In this document: piece by piece, positions 1 to 11,760 of the stretch
How the letters are laid out: each line of letters begins with the position of its first letter
Position numbering within the stretch: position 1 is the stretch's first letter
Assembly (NCBI GenBank): GCA_030761205.1
Contig: JAULJL010000001.1
Location: forward strand, 33,365,145 to 33,429,144
Length of the DNA stretch: 64,000 bases
DNA from: Fremontodendron californicum
Taxonomy: Eukaryota > Streptophyta > Magnoliopsida > Malvales > Malvaceae
Direction of reading: 5' to 3'
Position numbers and translations under genes: made by a program
Notes under the pieces: generated by a model
The model's input: only the letters and a program-made list of their open reading frames with translations
The model's database searches: none
What the model was told of the DNA's origin: nothing

Positions 1-506
1 AAAAACCCTAATTCTCGGTTTTCTCCCAGATTGACTTTTCTTTCGGTTTTTCTTTCAAGTGGCTTCTTCATTACCCGTAGTCAGTGCTTATCTTTCATTT
101 GGAACCTTTAATTTCGACCAATTCGATCGTTTAAGCACTTTTTCCCCAAATTTCTCGGATTAGGGCTTCCTTTCTACTGAATCTCGAAATCCCAACTTCT
201 GAACTCCCTATCTTTCAATGTAGACCTCGGATTATCAAAATTATTTCGTCATTTTTCAATTGAACTTCAAATTTTGATTTTGAAAGTGGGTTGATTTTTT
301 CAGTAGTTGACTTTCTGGGGTTGACTTTTTTGGGGTTGACTTTTTTAGGGTTGACTTTTTTCAAGTTTGACTTTTTATGCTCGCCCTCTTAAACTAAGTC
401 TCGGAGTACCACCTGCAGGATGAAAAAAGTCTTTTCACATTCTGAAACATCAATTTAGGAAGAAAACATACATGTTTTAGTGGTCCGGACAAAATTAGGT
501 GTCTAC
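1..506 (-). repeat. LTR copy, partial (runs off the window)
   Basis: This is the left copy of the terminal repeat, matching 4,942-5,416 with few differences. It includes a run of GGTTGACTTTTTT units at about 295-375. The other copy has fewer units, so the copies differ mainly by this minisatellite. Confidence 0.7.
295..375. repeat. GGTTGACTTTTTT minisatellite inside the LTR
   Basis: About five tandem copies of a 13-17 bp unit built on GTTGACTTTTT occur here. The matching part of the second LTR (5,230-5,290) has about three. This is ordinary slippage-type length change between two LTRs of one element. Confidence 0.75.
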
Positions 507-754
507 AAATAGATTATGTTCAATCTAGCAAAAAATGATATTATCAATTAGAAAATGTTCAATAAAAAAAAATTATCTCAAGACCTTTATTTTTTCTTGC
601 TAAATAAATGGCTTCCTCTATGATGTCTGTCGTAACCTAAAAAATAACAAGTCCCATTGCAAAACTTTATTATTCGTTAAGCGTGACATTTAAAAAACCC
701 GAGAAAAAGTCGACTTAATTCTTCTTGAAAAATGAAGGCTTTGAAAATGACCTT

Positions 755-985
755 GAAAAAGACATGGAGTCGCCACCAATCTTTTTTAGCTAGGTGTGAT
801 CGGCCACCTATTAAAACCGATTTTATAAAATATTTTAAAATTAATTAAAACATTTTTAAAAACCAATTTCAAGTATGAGTTTTAAACCAGAGAAATCAAA
901 GAAGCGGGTTCGGGGCTCGGTTACATGTAGGGAAGGATTATCACCCCCACAACGCCCGTATAAAACGGTACCTTATTAATCATGT
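755..985 (-). promoter_or_regulatory. Primer-binding-like block and conserved leader of the long-LTR element
   Basis: The + strand carries GGAGTCGCCACCAATC at about 765-780, then GATCGGCCACC and a run ending ACGCCCGTATAAAACGGTACC at about 951-973. Read on the - strand, TGGCGACTCC is a likely tRNA primer-binding site and the rest would be the 3' part of the LTR. I recognise this block as recurrent in plant genomes but cannot assign the tRNA with certainty. Confidence 0.45.
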
Positions 986-1319
986 GTTATCTCAAGTCTC
1001 GGTAAAAAGTCGGTTTTAAATTTAGTATTTCAAGTTAATTCCCAATTTAAAGAAAAATAATTCATTTTTAATTGAAAATGATCTGGAATTTATAATTTCA
1101 AATTTTTTCTATATTCCCCAACAAACGTGACAAAATATAGAAATTTTTATTAGTTTGGAAAACTTTTCGAATCATTCTTGTTTTAAAGAAGATATTCTGT
1201 TATTAATGATAATTGATGATATCATCCCCAGCAAACCCGGCAGAGAACTCATGAATTATTTTAACTCGGGAATATCTTTATTTTATTGAAAATCATTACC
1301 TTTTTCAAAATATTTTAAA

Positions 1320-1640
1320 AAATATGAATATGTCTGACATAAATAAAATGACATAGCAAAGTCTAAATAATATAATGCAACCTAAATGGTATGACATAAA
1401 TAAAATGAAATATCCTAAGTTATATGATATATTCTAAATGAAATGACCTAGGTAACATGATATATTCTATATGAAATGTAATATCGTAAGTCATATGATA
1501 TATTCTAAATGAAATAAAATATCCTAAGTGACATAATATATTCTAAATGAAATGAAATGACCTAGGTAACATAATATATTCTATATGAAATGAAATAAAT
1601 TAAATTAAATGACATGGCAAATATAAATGATATGGCATAT
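1320..1640. repeat. Degenerate tandem repeat, units of about 37-50 bp
   Basis: Units built on ATATATTCTAAATGAAATG alternate with CCTAAGTTATATG or CCTAGGTAACATG. They are imperfect and lie inside the long LTR. The short open frames across this stretch are by-products of the repeat. Confidence 0.7.
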
Positions 1641-2639
1641 AATCTAAATGACATGAAACATAAAATAATGCTATCATATAATATGCATGGAAATAAAAAT
1701 AAAAATAATAATGCATGAACATAGTATTTGCTAAATAATATGACAAAAATAACTAAAATAAAAAGCATAGGATATCATGAAATATTCAAAACCATATAAC
1801 AAATAATATAATATCAAAAATTTTAATCAAAGATAATAACACCATCATGAAAATTAAACATAGCAAAAAATTACATATTATGTAATATGCATGAATATGG
1901 AAAATGCAATGCATGAGAATGTATTTTTTCCTTTAATTAAGGAAATCCATATATCTAAAAAGATATCCGGCTACCTTAGAAAAATATATCAAATTAAATA
2001 TTCTAAAACCAAAATACTTTGTGATTGTTTGAAAACAATTTTGAAAAAGCTTAGATTAAAAATAAAAACTTAGCTAAACCTTTTTTAAATGGCTCTAATT
2101 TTCTAAGTTTAAAATCCTGGATTTGACCACCCTTAACCCGAGACTTAAAAAATCATTTTTAGAGTTTAAAAAGGCTTAGAAACTACCCTAAGTCAGTAGC
2201 TAAACTTCCTAATCAACCCTATCTAAGTAACTTAACCAAAATAGAAAAATGATTTTCCTTCAAATTCAATTATGCCTCCACTATTCAGTTTGAAAGCACG
2301 ATTTTTACACTATTTTTAAAAATTCAAAAAAATCTAAAACAAATACTGGAGACTCAGGACACGTAAAACTACAAGAAAAAAAATCGGCTTAATTTTCTGA
2401 TTAAAGATGGCTGCCCAGAAAAATCGGGAAAGTACGAGTACTGGGTGAAAAAACTGTTTTGCCAAAACACATTTTTTTGCCTTTGATAAAATCATTTAAA
2501 AATCAAATTAAAAATATTAGAGACTCTCTAAATGACTCACAAACAGTAGCTAACACTTTTGAAAAGTTAGGCAAAAAATTGGCTAAGTAAAAAAATCACA
2601 AAGGTAGAATAATCAATTTGACAACTCTTTAATTTTCAC

Positions 2640-3130
2640 AAGTATGCTCAAGTGAGCATGACTTTGAACCATTGATTGGCCTAAGTCATAAGTCAAGTGG
2701 CAAGGACATGAAATGCACGAAAAATACAGCAAATATGATGCATGAAATACATGATTTAAAACCTAAATGACATGAAAAATGCATGGCATCAATAAAATGA
2801 CCTAGACCTAAATGAGCTACCATGGCATTTGATGCAATCTAGGTCTAAAATGCATGAATATGCATGGCAAAACAAACCAATCCTAAACGTAAACTATGCA
2901 TGGCAATAGCACAAACATATGCATGCTTAAACAAAATACTCAACCAAATATCATGAAAATGCAAACCTATCAACTAACATAACAAAAATGCACACACAAA
3001 GCATACAATATGAGGGTGGCTGAATGGTCCCATGCTTAAAATGAGCATGGCATTTTCACAAAGACATGATATACTAACATGCTTAGCTAAAGAATAACAC
3101 TAAAAACATGCAAATATAAAGTAAAGGCAT
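2640..3130. other. ATGCATG-rich non-coding part of the LTR
   Basis: This stretch is dense in ATGCATGG, CATGAAA and similar words but has no regular period and no coding potential. It is part of the long LTR. The flanking stretches 1,641-2,639 and 3,131-3,700 show nothing further. Confidence 0.4.
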
Positions 3131-3734
3131 GAAAATCAATGAGTTTTTTCACAAACACATGGATTACAAAATATATAACATAAACAAACTTAAATATTTT
3201 GAAAACAGAAAATCAAAAAATGCAAGACAAGTAAAATAAACATGATAATAAGATAATAGACTCAAAAATAGAAACATGCAAGCAACTAAATTAAAACAAG
3301 CTTCATATTTATGTATTAGAAGAAGATTAAAGCATCAAAACTTGTTAAATATCAAGAATAACATGAAATAAAAAATGCAACAACAGCTACCCAAAAAACT
3401 AGGTCATTCGGTCATCTCAAAAATAAGAGAAAAAAAAAATTCAAGAGCTTTTTACAAGAAAGAATGAAGAAGAAACTTAAAGAAGAATATTAAAAACACT
3501 TATTTAAAAAAAGAAATCAAAAGAAACTCACCAAAATAGTAATCAAAATAGCAAATCAAGAATGGAAAATCAAAGAAAGTGCAAGAGTATGGTGCTTAAA
3601 GCAACCTCTAGAAGCTATATTTCAAGCTTTTTCTCTTCTAACTTTCTTTTCTTTTCTAAACTTTTCTTTTTGCCTTTCAACAATAGAGAGAAAAATCAGC
3701 CAAAACCAAGAGAGAATAGAGAGTGAATAGCCCC

Positions 3735-3775
3735 AAATGAAAGAGAGAGTGACTCCCCTTATAGTGGTTGAATGC
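3735..3775 (-). promoter_or_regulatory. Possible TATA box of the long-LTR element
   Basis: On the - strand the sequence reads CCACTATAAGGGGAG, followed by a CT-rich leader. Placed about 1.65 kb into the LTR, it would fit a U3/R junction. No other support. Confidence 0.4.
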
Positions 3776-4159
3776 CCCATTTAGGCTAGGATGTTGTCTT
3801 TTTTCATTCAACCAATTTTCATCCAAAGGCTATTGATCTAAAATGTTTAAAATATGAAATTATCACCCTTAGATTAGGCCATCAGCTATCCACAATTACA
3901 GTTGTTCAAGAATCTTAAGCCATTATGTTGACACTCTCTCTCTTCATGCATTGGTCCATGTGACTTATTTGCAAAGGGTTGATCAAAAAATAACTTACTC
4001 TTCATTGTTGGCCTTTTGATTAAAAAATCAGAAAATGTATACCTACTCTTGGGCCTTGGCCGGCCAACCCTTTTTCTTCCAGCCCATGTTTCATTTTTTT
4101 AAAAGGCAAGAAAAGCCCTTTTCGATTTCTTGGATAAAATAACCTTTTTGCCCCCCGAA

Positions 4160-4765
4160 CATAAATAAAAGGCAAACGGACTCCAAATTGAAATTTTCTT
4201 TTTTCAATACTTTCAAAATAATAAAAAAATTAAATTCTGGAAGTTTTCAAAAAATTTCGAGTCCATTTGCTATTTATTTAGATTTTTCCCCCAAAATTAC
4301 CTTTTTATGCTCCCAAACTTACCATTTTTTAAACGAGCTCCAAATCCAGATTTTTCTTCACCAATCTCTTCCAAATAATTTAAAAGTATGATCTAGAAGT
4401 TTTCATAATTTTTGGAACTCATTTGATATTTTTTCGGGATTTATCTGCTTGAATTACTACAAAGGGGGCCCAGGATTTTGTCCATTTTGCAAATGAACTC
4501 CGAATCCAGATTTTCTTTCGTCAATCTCTTCCAAATAATTTAAAAATGAGATTTTCAAATTTTCAGAATTTTTGGAGTTCATTTGCTCTTTTTCTGGGAT
4601 TTATCTTCTTGAATTTCTGCATAGGGGACCCGGGATTTGGCCATTTTGCAAACGAACTTCGAATCAATATTTTCTTTCACCAATCTCTTCGAAATGATTT
4701 AAGAATGAGATTTGCAATTTTTTCAGAATTTTTGGAGTTCATTTTCTATTTTTTCCAAATTTTCT
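4160..4765. repeat. 158-bp tandem repeat, four copies
   Basis: Four diverged copies start near 4,160, 4,333, 4,491 and 4,648; the last three are spaced 157-158 bp apart. Each begins AACGAACTCCGAATCCAGAT or similar and includes CAATCTCTTCCAAATAATTT. They lie in the presumed U3 of the long LTR, where repeats can act as enhancers (inference). The short open frames here are repeat by-products. Confidence 0.8.
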
Positions 4766-4941
4766 AATTTTGCCCTTTTACCTCTGAAACCCGGTTTTGC
4801 TCAAAACAAGTCTGATTTTCAGATTTTCTTCAAACTGAGCCTTGGGCTATCCTTTTTTAATCACTCCTCATCCATTAGGGGCTTTAGTCCTACCGAGTCG
4901 GGCTATTTCTATAATTCTTCCCAATTTTGTTGAAATCTACC

Positions 4942-5416
4942 AAAAACCCTAATTCTCGGTTTTCTTCCGGATTGATTTTTCTTTCAGTTTTTCTTTCAAG
5001 TGGCTTCTCTATTACCCGTAGTCAGTGCTTATCTTTCATTTGAAACCTTCAATTTCGACCAATTCGATCGTTTAAGCACTTTTCCCCAAATTTTTTGGAT
5101 TAGGGTTTCCTTTCTACTGAATCTCCATAATCCAACTTCCGAACTCCATATCTTTCGATGTAGAACCTCGGATTATCAAAATTCTTTCGCCATTTTTCAA
5201 TTGAACTTCAAATTTTGATTTTGAAAGTGGGTTGACTTTTTCAGTAGTTGACTTTTTGGGGTTGATTTTTTCAAGTTTGACTTTTTATGCTCGTATTCTT
5301 AGACTAAGTCCCGGAGTATCACCTGCAGGATAAAAAAAGTCTTTTTACATTCTGAAACATCAATTTGGGAAGCAAATATACCTGTTTTAGTGGTCCGGAC
5401 AAAATTAGGTGTCTAC
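4942..5416 (-). repeat. LTR terminal segment, second copy
   Basis: It matches bases 1-506 of the window and ends (on the + strand) in TTAGGTGTCTACA. On the - strand this is the start of the 5' LTR. The next base, 5,417, is the first flanking base. Confidence 0.7.
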
Positions 5417-7400
5417 AACGTCGTTCCATTTTTTCTTCTCCCAAATTTGTATGTGTCACAAATAAAGCTGATAATACGAAAAATGTAGCTAAGAAGCATT
5501 TCAAGATAGTAGACAACTTGAAACACCATATTACAGCACATATAGACTTTCTCATCAATGGCACCAATACTTGTTCATTTTAATAAAAATTCTTTATGTT
5601 AGAAAAAAACATATAATTTTAACAAATTATTTATGGACTTCTCCACTTTACCCTGCCCACAGATGCACTGCAAGGAAAGAAATAATAATAACAATAAATA
5701 AATTATAATTTTTGACTTTTTACGGATTAGACCTTACTCTATAATTTTAACAAAGATTTTATTGATCAGTTCACATATCTTTTAACATATGTATATATTT
5801 TTTCGATAATTTTGACTTTTTAAGAATTAGGCCTTACTCTATAAATTGTGCTCGATAAATCACTTAATCTATAATAGCCTCTCACACACACAACCAACAT
5901 TACTTAAATTTTAACAAAGATTTTCTTCATGATTTGGGAGAGTGAAAATTCTGCTATAAAGAAAAAAAATAAGGTAAAAGTGCAAAGAAAATGAAAGAAA
6001 ATGTCTATCCCTCCACTTTATATTGACCAAAAAGAAATAAAACCTGAAATTATGCATGCATGTGTTAACTGAATATTGCAGTTTCTCACTTTTCACACTC
6101 AACAATTTTGTTTTGGGAATTTGGATAGGACAGAGAAATTTTAGTGAATATATACAAAAATTTATAAAAAGACACCATTACTCATAGCTGGTTCCAACTT
6201 TAATGATGACATCCTTCAAACTAAGATTCAATGAGATCCATTCAATGTTAACCTTCAGATCTGACCCAAAACGTTTTGGACTATTGGATTCAAAAACTAA
6301 AAAGATTTGTGAGTCAAAGTGCAACCGTTTGTGAGGTTAATCGGTAGACTTGAAAAAGAAAATGACAGCTTTTCATGTAGAGTGTGTGAGCTCAAATGGG
6401 TAGTAGAGGAAAGAGGTAAAATGTGCAAAGAAAATGTGAACAAAATTAAAGCAGGAAAAACAAAGTATGTGGAGGAAAAAACCATGACTAAACGTTGTTA
6501 AACTTCTTTTATTTTTATTTTTTAGGCTAAACTCCTCATAAATTTATATATTGTGTTCTAATGATTTTCCATCTTACACTCAATTAGAGTCAAAATTGTT
6601 ACGAATTAATTTTGAATGAGTAAAAAAATACGTCAAATTGCAGTCCCGCAAAATCTCTCAATCTTATCCAATAAACCTTCAGTAAACTTAAACTAGTTAA
6701 ATCTACATCCAATAACTACTAAGTTTTTCACTAGCCAAGCCTAAGCCTATCATTTTAATATAAAAACTCCAAGAAAATCAACATTACTTCAATACCAACT
6801 TGTTAGGTTATCGATGGTCGAATCCTATTACAAGTCTCGACGGTCTTCTGCCTCAGCAAATATAAAAAGGCTCCATTACTCATAGCCGGTGTGTGTGTGT
6901 GTAAATTATGTTTAATACATGTGTAAAACCTTGTGCGATAAATTGTGCAAACACTTGTATAATTAAGTAATGCTGATGGAAGGTGAAACAATCAAATATC
7001 TTTTACCACTTCAGCAAGTTACGAAAAAAAAACAAATATATGTTTTCTCAACAATTCTGTCAAGTTTTACATTAAACAAGCTAAGGGAACCAAAAAACAG
7101 CGAACAAAAATCAACTTTAATCAAACTAATTGAACACCAAGTTACTTTAATTGGGTATTTTAAAATAGACAATGGGTGTGAACCAGTTCATACCATACAA
7201 CAATATAATCCGTCGCAGAATCCCTTGCTTGTTTAATTACTTATTTTAAATTCACACAGCAATATATGAGATATAACAAAATTCACACTACAATATATCA
7301 AAGGTTCAACAGTTCAAGCAAAACAATAGTTCCCTACCAGCAATGATTTTTTACAAAATAAAAAATAAACAAAAAAATAAACAAAAAGATAAACAATAGT
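5417..7400. other. Non-coding stretch with small duplications
   Basis: I see no supportable gene. A segment with TTTGACTTTTT and CCTTACTCTATAA occurs at about 5,709 and again at about 5,811 (period about 102 bp). The words TATAAAAAG..CCATTACTCATAGC occur at about 6,165 and 6,862. A short (GT)n run lies at about 6,888-6,902. The small open frames at 6,319-6,501 and 6,970-7,236 match nothing I recognise and use AT-rich codons typical of non-coding DNA. Confidence 0.5.
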
Positions 7401-7403
7401 TCC

Positions 7404-7770
7404 CTAACCTTGGTGTCTCTTCCAATGCTTCAGGAGCAGCAAATATATGAGAAATACAAGAGAGCAATGAAGAAGGACTTCGAATGGAGCTAGGGATTTC
7501 AAAGGAGCGACGAGAAAGAATATGGAGAGAAGAGGGGTGGTGAAAATGAAGAAGAAGAAGAAGAGAAGAAAATAAAATAAAACACTTGAAAAAAAAGGTT
7601 TCAAGGAAAGAAGGGGCGGCCGAAAAAGAAGAAGAAGAGAAGAAATTAAAATGCTTGAAAAAAAGGTTTTAAGGGAAGAGGGGGCGGCCAAAAATGATGA
7701 AGAAAAAAAATAGGGTTTCAGTCGAAAATGAGAAAAGAAAAAAAATAGGGTTTCAGGGGAATATATATCA
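7404..7770. repeat. Purine-rich low-complexity block (GAA-rich)
   Basis: The + strand is almost all A and G, with GAAGAAGAAGAAGAAGAGAAG at about 7,547-7,567, and the segment AAAAAATAGGGTTTCAG repeats at about 7,706 and 7,743. The reverse open frame across it is only Phe/Leu/Ser low complexity. No function can be assigned. Confidence 0.6.
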
Positions 7771-8039
7771 ATATTTCATTAAGGGTGTTTAAGTCTTTAC
7801 CATCTCTTTCTTACTAATTTTTAATTTCTCATTTTAAAAAAAAATAATTCTTTCTAATTAAATCATTTAACAATTATTTTATTATTTATGAATGTTTTTC
7901 AAATCTACCCTTCTCTTTTTCTTTGATTAGGATGGCACATGTGGAAAAGAAAAAAATTATGTAAAAAATAAAAATCATGTTATGAAAAATAAGAAGTTTA
8001 GTTTTATAGGGAAAAGTGGGTTTGTAATTTTTAAAAACA

Positions 8040-8810
8040 TTTCATTTTAAATTCAATTTTTACCTTTAAAAATAGAAAAAAGACTTAAATATTTTTAAAT
8101 ATATATTTTAATTTAGTTTTTGTTTTTTGGTAATTTCATTAATTAAGTTGTTGTCACCTAACCAGTGACACCATATTAAATCAAGATTTTTAAATATAAC
8201 TCGAAATTTATACACCCACATCGTGGGTGGAAAAAAAATTATGTAAAAAAAACATTTTGAAATATAAGAAGAAATTATTTATGAATAGTTTTTTAAGAAG
8301 TGTGCAATTATTTAAGAAAGAATTAAGTAATTTTTTTCAAAAAATATTAAATATTAAAAAAAAAAATGAATATCTCTATTATAAAATTTGACATTATTAT
8401 TTATTTGATTTTTTCATATATTTTTAACTGAGTTTGTGTTATTTGATTCGTGACACCAAACTCAAAAGTTTATAATAACTAGAAACATACACACTCACTA
8501 TGTGGGTGGAAGAAAAATATGTTTGAAAAGAGAAAAAATAAGTTATATATGATTTTTTTTTTTTTAAGAATAAGTGGGTAATTTTTAAAAAAGTTGCTAA
8601 ACTTTTTTCAAAAAAAATCTATAAAAAATTTAAAAATCATTAATATCTGTATTTTATTATTTGTTATTATGAGTTTATTTGACATTTTTGTAAATTCACC
8701 AACTGAATTGATGTCACTTGACTCGTGACACCACATTCAGTCAACCCTTTTATAATTAATATAGATAAAGATTATAATATGGTCCACCCACTTTGTGGGT
8801 GAGAAAAGAA
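8040..8810 (+). repeat. Helitron-like hairpin repeat cluster A (three units)
   Basis: Three units of about 280 bp each carry two imperfect palindromes. One is of the type TTGATGTCACTTGACTCGTG (hairpins centred near 8,163, 8,446 and 8,721); the other is CACTCACTATGTGGGTG (8,213, 8,492, 8,785). The second palindrome resembles the CCCGCGC..GCGCGGG block near the 5' end of many plant Helitron relatives (established knowledge), and the first could be a 3' terminal hairpin. I see no Helitron protein and no clean CTRR end, so the class is inferred. Confidence 0.6.
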
Positions 8811-9375
8811 TGTTTTGAAAAAAATAATAATATTAAAATGAGTACTTTTTTTAAATAAATATTTTTAAATGAATAAACTTATGTATCCTTAATTCTAAAT
8901 CTCTTATAATATTATGTTTAACTTTTCGATAATTCTCCAAATTGATTTAGTCAGAATTTTATAAATTGAGATATAAATGTTTAAGAGTAACTTTTTATAC
9001 TTTTTCTTCTTTTTTAATTTTTATTTTAAGAATAAATTATATTTTATTTTTTTATATTAATTATCTTTTATTTCACCACGATCGTGGTTGTATATGAAAC
9101 TATATTTAGTTATGCAAGTGGTTTTAAAAAGTTTGTTGCTTCAAATTCCATTCAGCTAGTCGTTTTGAAAAGAGTTTAAAGTGACAAAGAATGAAATTAC
9201 CAAAAAGAAGGTGGTAAGTATCCAAAAAACTTAACTTTTTAGAAATGCATGTTTATGCTTGAAAATATAAAAGCAAATAATTAATAAAACTAGATGCATA
9301 CTCGCACGTTGTTGCGATTATATTGTTTTTTGGGTAATAGGTAAAATATTTTTGTGAGCTTTGCAAGTATATAAT
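8811..9375. other. AT-rich non-coding stretch
   Basis: It contains a short palindrome ACCACGATCGTGGT at 9,076-9,089 and an ACTAGATGCATACTCGCACG segment at about 9,289 that looks like another worn Helitron-like 5' end. Nothing else is visible. Confidence 0.4.
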
Positions 9376-9525
9376 TTATGACATATAATTTAAACTAAAA
9401 AACGTTATAAACACAAAATTGGCAAAACCCTAAAACATCATTTTAAATAAAAATATTATAACATATAATTTAGTTTAAAAAACGTTATAAACCCAAAACT
9501 GGCAAAGCCCTAAACATCATAAAGG
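9376..9525. repeat. Tandem duplication (about 100-bp period)
   Basis: The segment with ATATAATTTA..AAAAAACGTTATAAAC and GGCAAA.CCCTAAA.CATCA occurs twice in a row, with a few substitutions. It has no coding capacity. Confidence 0.7.
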
Positions 9526-9954
9526 TTGGAAGCCCAACAGAGAAAAAACACAGACTAAAAGAGACACTCAAAACAAACCTTGAAAAACATTAAAATATCC
9601 CTTGAGTCCCTCAGGACTCAAAAGTAATATATAGTAGATAGATGGTTTCATGATGCAAATGGCTATAGATTTACGTATGTGTATTTCTTTTGTTCAAAAA
9701 ACCATAATAAATCAACCCACCCGAATGAATATGCAAAATTGTGATTGGAAGATAAGCAAAGATTCAGAAGCATCATGCAAACTATTTGATTTGTTGCCAT
9801 GGAATATAAAATAGTCTCCTCAATCGAACTCTCTCCTTGCAAATTAAGAAAAAAAAATAAAAATATCAATATTGGCAGCTTGAAAGATAATATTTTTATT
9901 GTACTCGCAATGGAGCTATTAATTAAAAAGAGTAAGTAGTAAGATGCAATACTT

Positions 9955-10866
9955 GTCTCAAAGCCGTCATGATCATATCGGATCAAAAAGAGACATATGC
10001 AACCTCTTGTGTCATGTGTTTTCCTTTCAATCTCTATAACATGAGCATCATAGTAGATTGATTGGTTTCTTTTCTCCTAAAATCAAGCCAGAAAAAAAAC
10101 AAATTAAGTAACAAAGAGTTGAAAGATTTTTGGAGAAATTTCAAAAGAATGAGTATATCTATACTCACCTGCAAGCATAATACAAGATCTCCAGCTGTCA
10201 CCTTATTACAGTCGAACTGTTCAAATGGGATAGATCGCTCTCGTACTGTCTTTTTTACATTAACCCATTATCTTCATCTGTCCCAAATCCAACAGATCTA
10301 ACACGAACTTACTATAACAAACAAGATGTTTTATCAAATGATTTGTAAAATAAATACTTAGAAGTTAGAATACAACAAACTCTTTTTAAGAACTTTCTAC
10401 AGGTTCAACCTAAAATCAACCTATTAGTGGTCACTGCCTACATATCAATTTGACTCCATCATGCCACAAAATGTTTGACAACAACTATGACCACTTTAAT
10501 ATTAGCTGAGGACGAGCATCAGTCTATACAGTGAATGCAATAGTATGACTTAGTTACTTACAACTTCATCAGAATTGAGAAATCGGTGAGTGAGAAACAT
10601 ATCAACATCATACCTGCATAATAAAATCAACTTAGTTCAGTATGAGCTGGTTTAGATTATAAGATTTCCCATGACATAACAGAATAATGCATGTCAATTT
10701 AAGTTGTTTTTTATACGTAGAGATCAATAATAACAATAGAAAAGCTTAGACGATTTTTGTTGAATAATTTAGATTCATGTGCTTACCATGTTCCATCTTT
10801 AGATGATTTTGCTTTGAATTCTAGTTCTGATAGATCAGGGATCTTTTCTCCCACTTTTGAAACCGC
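9955..10866 (-). pseudogene. SAWADEE-domain gene remnant (SHH1/SHH2-like)
   Basis: Four - strand exons with plausible splice sites encode consecutive parts of a SAWADEE domain. Exon at about 10,787-10,865 ends in ELEFKAKSSKDGTW (the W split by a GTAAGC donor). Exon 10,562-10,613 gives YDVDMFLTHRFLNSDEV. Exon 10,169-10,311 gives VRVRSVGFGTDED, then VRERSIPFEQ and VTAGDLVLCLQ. Exon at about 9,957-10,076 gives YYDAHVIEIERK and FLIRYDHDG. SHH1 and SHH2 are homeodomain-SAWADEE proteins; SHH1 reads histone H3 marks and recruits Pol IV for RNA-directed DNA methylation (established). One base is missing after VGFGTDED, so the next residues fall in another frame, and I find no convincing homeodomain upstream or domain end downstream. 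I read it as a decayed or partial copy. The family is seen clearly; pseudogene status rests on the frame break. Confidence 0.78.
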
Positions 10867-11060
10867 TTCAAGAGAAAGGAAAAAATTAGCAAAAGTAGAA
10901 CACACTTTTCTCCAGAACATGAAATTAAAAGGATGGTTCAATTCTGTATTTCATTTTTATGTCATGTTTCTAGATCACAAAGCAAAAGTAGAAATACCAA
11001 GAAACCTGTTTAAGATTTCTGCACCAGTAGAATAAAAATAGAGAATAAGTATGATTGTAT
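10867..11060. other. No gene seen
   Basis: This lies upstream (on the - strand) of the SAWADEE remnant. If the homeodomain exon survived it should be here or further right, but I cannot recognise it. Confidence 0.35.
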
Positions 11061-11760
11061 TCTTAAGCTTTAAATAGCTCTAAACATAAATCATACAAAA
11101 AGATAAGAACAATAAACATATTTATTTATAGAATAAAGTATGTAGTAGAAATATTATAAGATAAAGAAGATAGATATGATAAAAAAAAAACACATTGATT
11201 TGATAGCAAATCCAAATACAAGAAGTCCAAGATATAACCTATATTGTTAAAATAAAAATATCAAAGAATTTGCTTCTGTCAATTGGAAAAAAGAAGAAGC
11301 AAAAACAGAGTATTCTCAAAGATAATGAAACTGAAACAGAATAAGAATAGCACCAAACAAATGAAAAATGAAAATAACAACAGTTTATATCATATAATAT
11401 GAATATGTTGAGAATGAAAAGAACAATAAGCATATACATATATAGAATAAAGCATGTAGTAGAAATATCATAAGGTAAACAATATAGATATGATAAAAAA
11501 AAACAAAAACCTAATAGCAAATCCAAATACAGCAAGTCCAAGATACAACTTATATTGTTAAATAAAAATATCAAAGAATTTGTTTCAGTTATTTAAAAAA
11601 AAAAAAAAAAAAAGGAAGAAGTAAAGAACATAGAATACACAAAGACAATGAAACTTAAACTGAACAAGAATAGCTCTAAACAAAATGAAAAATAAAAACA
11701 ACAGTTTATATCATATAGCAAGAATATGTTGAGAATCAAAGAATGTTTGAAACATAAAAA
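11060..11760. repeat. 314-bp tandem repeat, just over two copies
   Basis: The word GAATAAAG.ATGTAGTAGAAATAT occurs at 11,131 and 11,445, a period of 314 bp. Each unit also carries AGCAAATCCAAATACA.CAAGTCCAAGATA, ATATTGTTAAA and CAACAGTTTATATCATATA. A poly-A run sits at about 11,596-11,612. It lies upstream of the SAWADEE remnant and may be in one of its former introns. The reverse open frame 11,239-11,574 is a by-product. Confidence 0.8.

Larger units (their letters stand above)
1..5416 (-). mobile_element. Long-LTR retroelement (Tat/Ogre-like), nearly lacking an internal region
   Basis: Bases 1-506 and 4,942-5,416 are a close direct repeat. Both end on the + strand in TGTCTACA, so on the - strand each begins TGTAGACACC, as an LTR start would. 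A primer-binding-like TGGCGACTCC block sits near 766-779 on the - strand. This motif typically follows the 5' LTR of Tat/Ogre-type plant elements (established knowledge, from memory). If so, the 5' LTR runs from 5,416 down to about 790 (about 4.6 kb) and only about 270 bp of internal sequence remain before the second LTR starts at 506. No gag or pol coding is visible. The second LTR runs off the left edge, so its target duplication cannot be checked. The repeat and orientation are seen; the lineage is inferred. Confidence 0.65.

Noticed and set aside
7404..7691. Reverse 95-codon frame
   Set aside because: Low-complexity Phe/Leu/Ser product of a GAA-rich strand.
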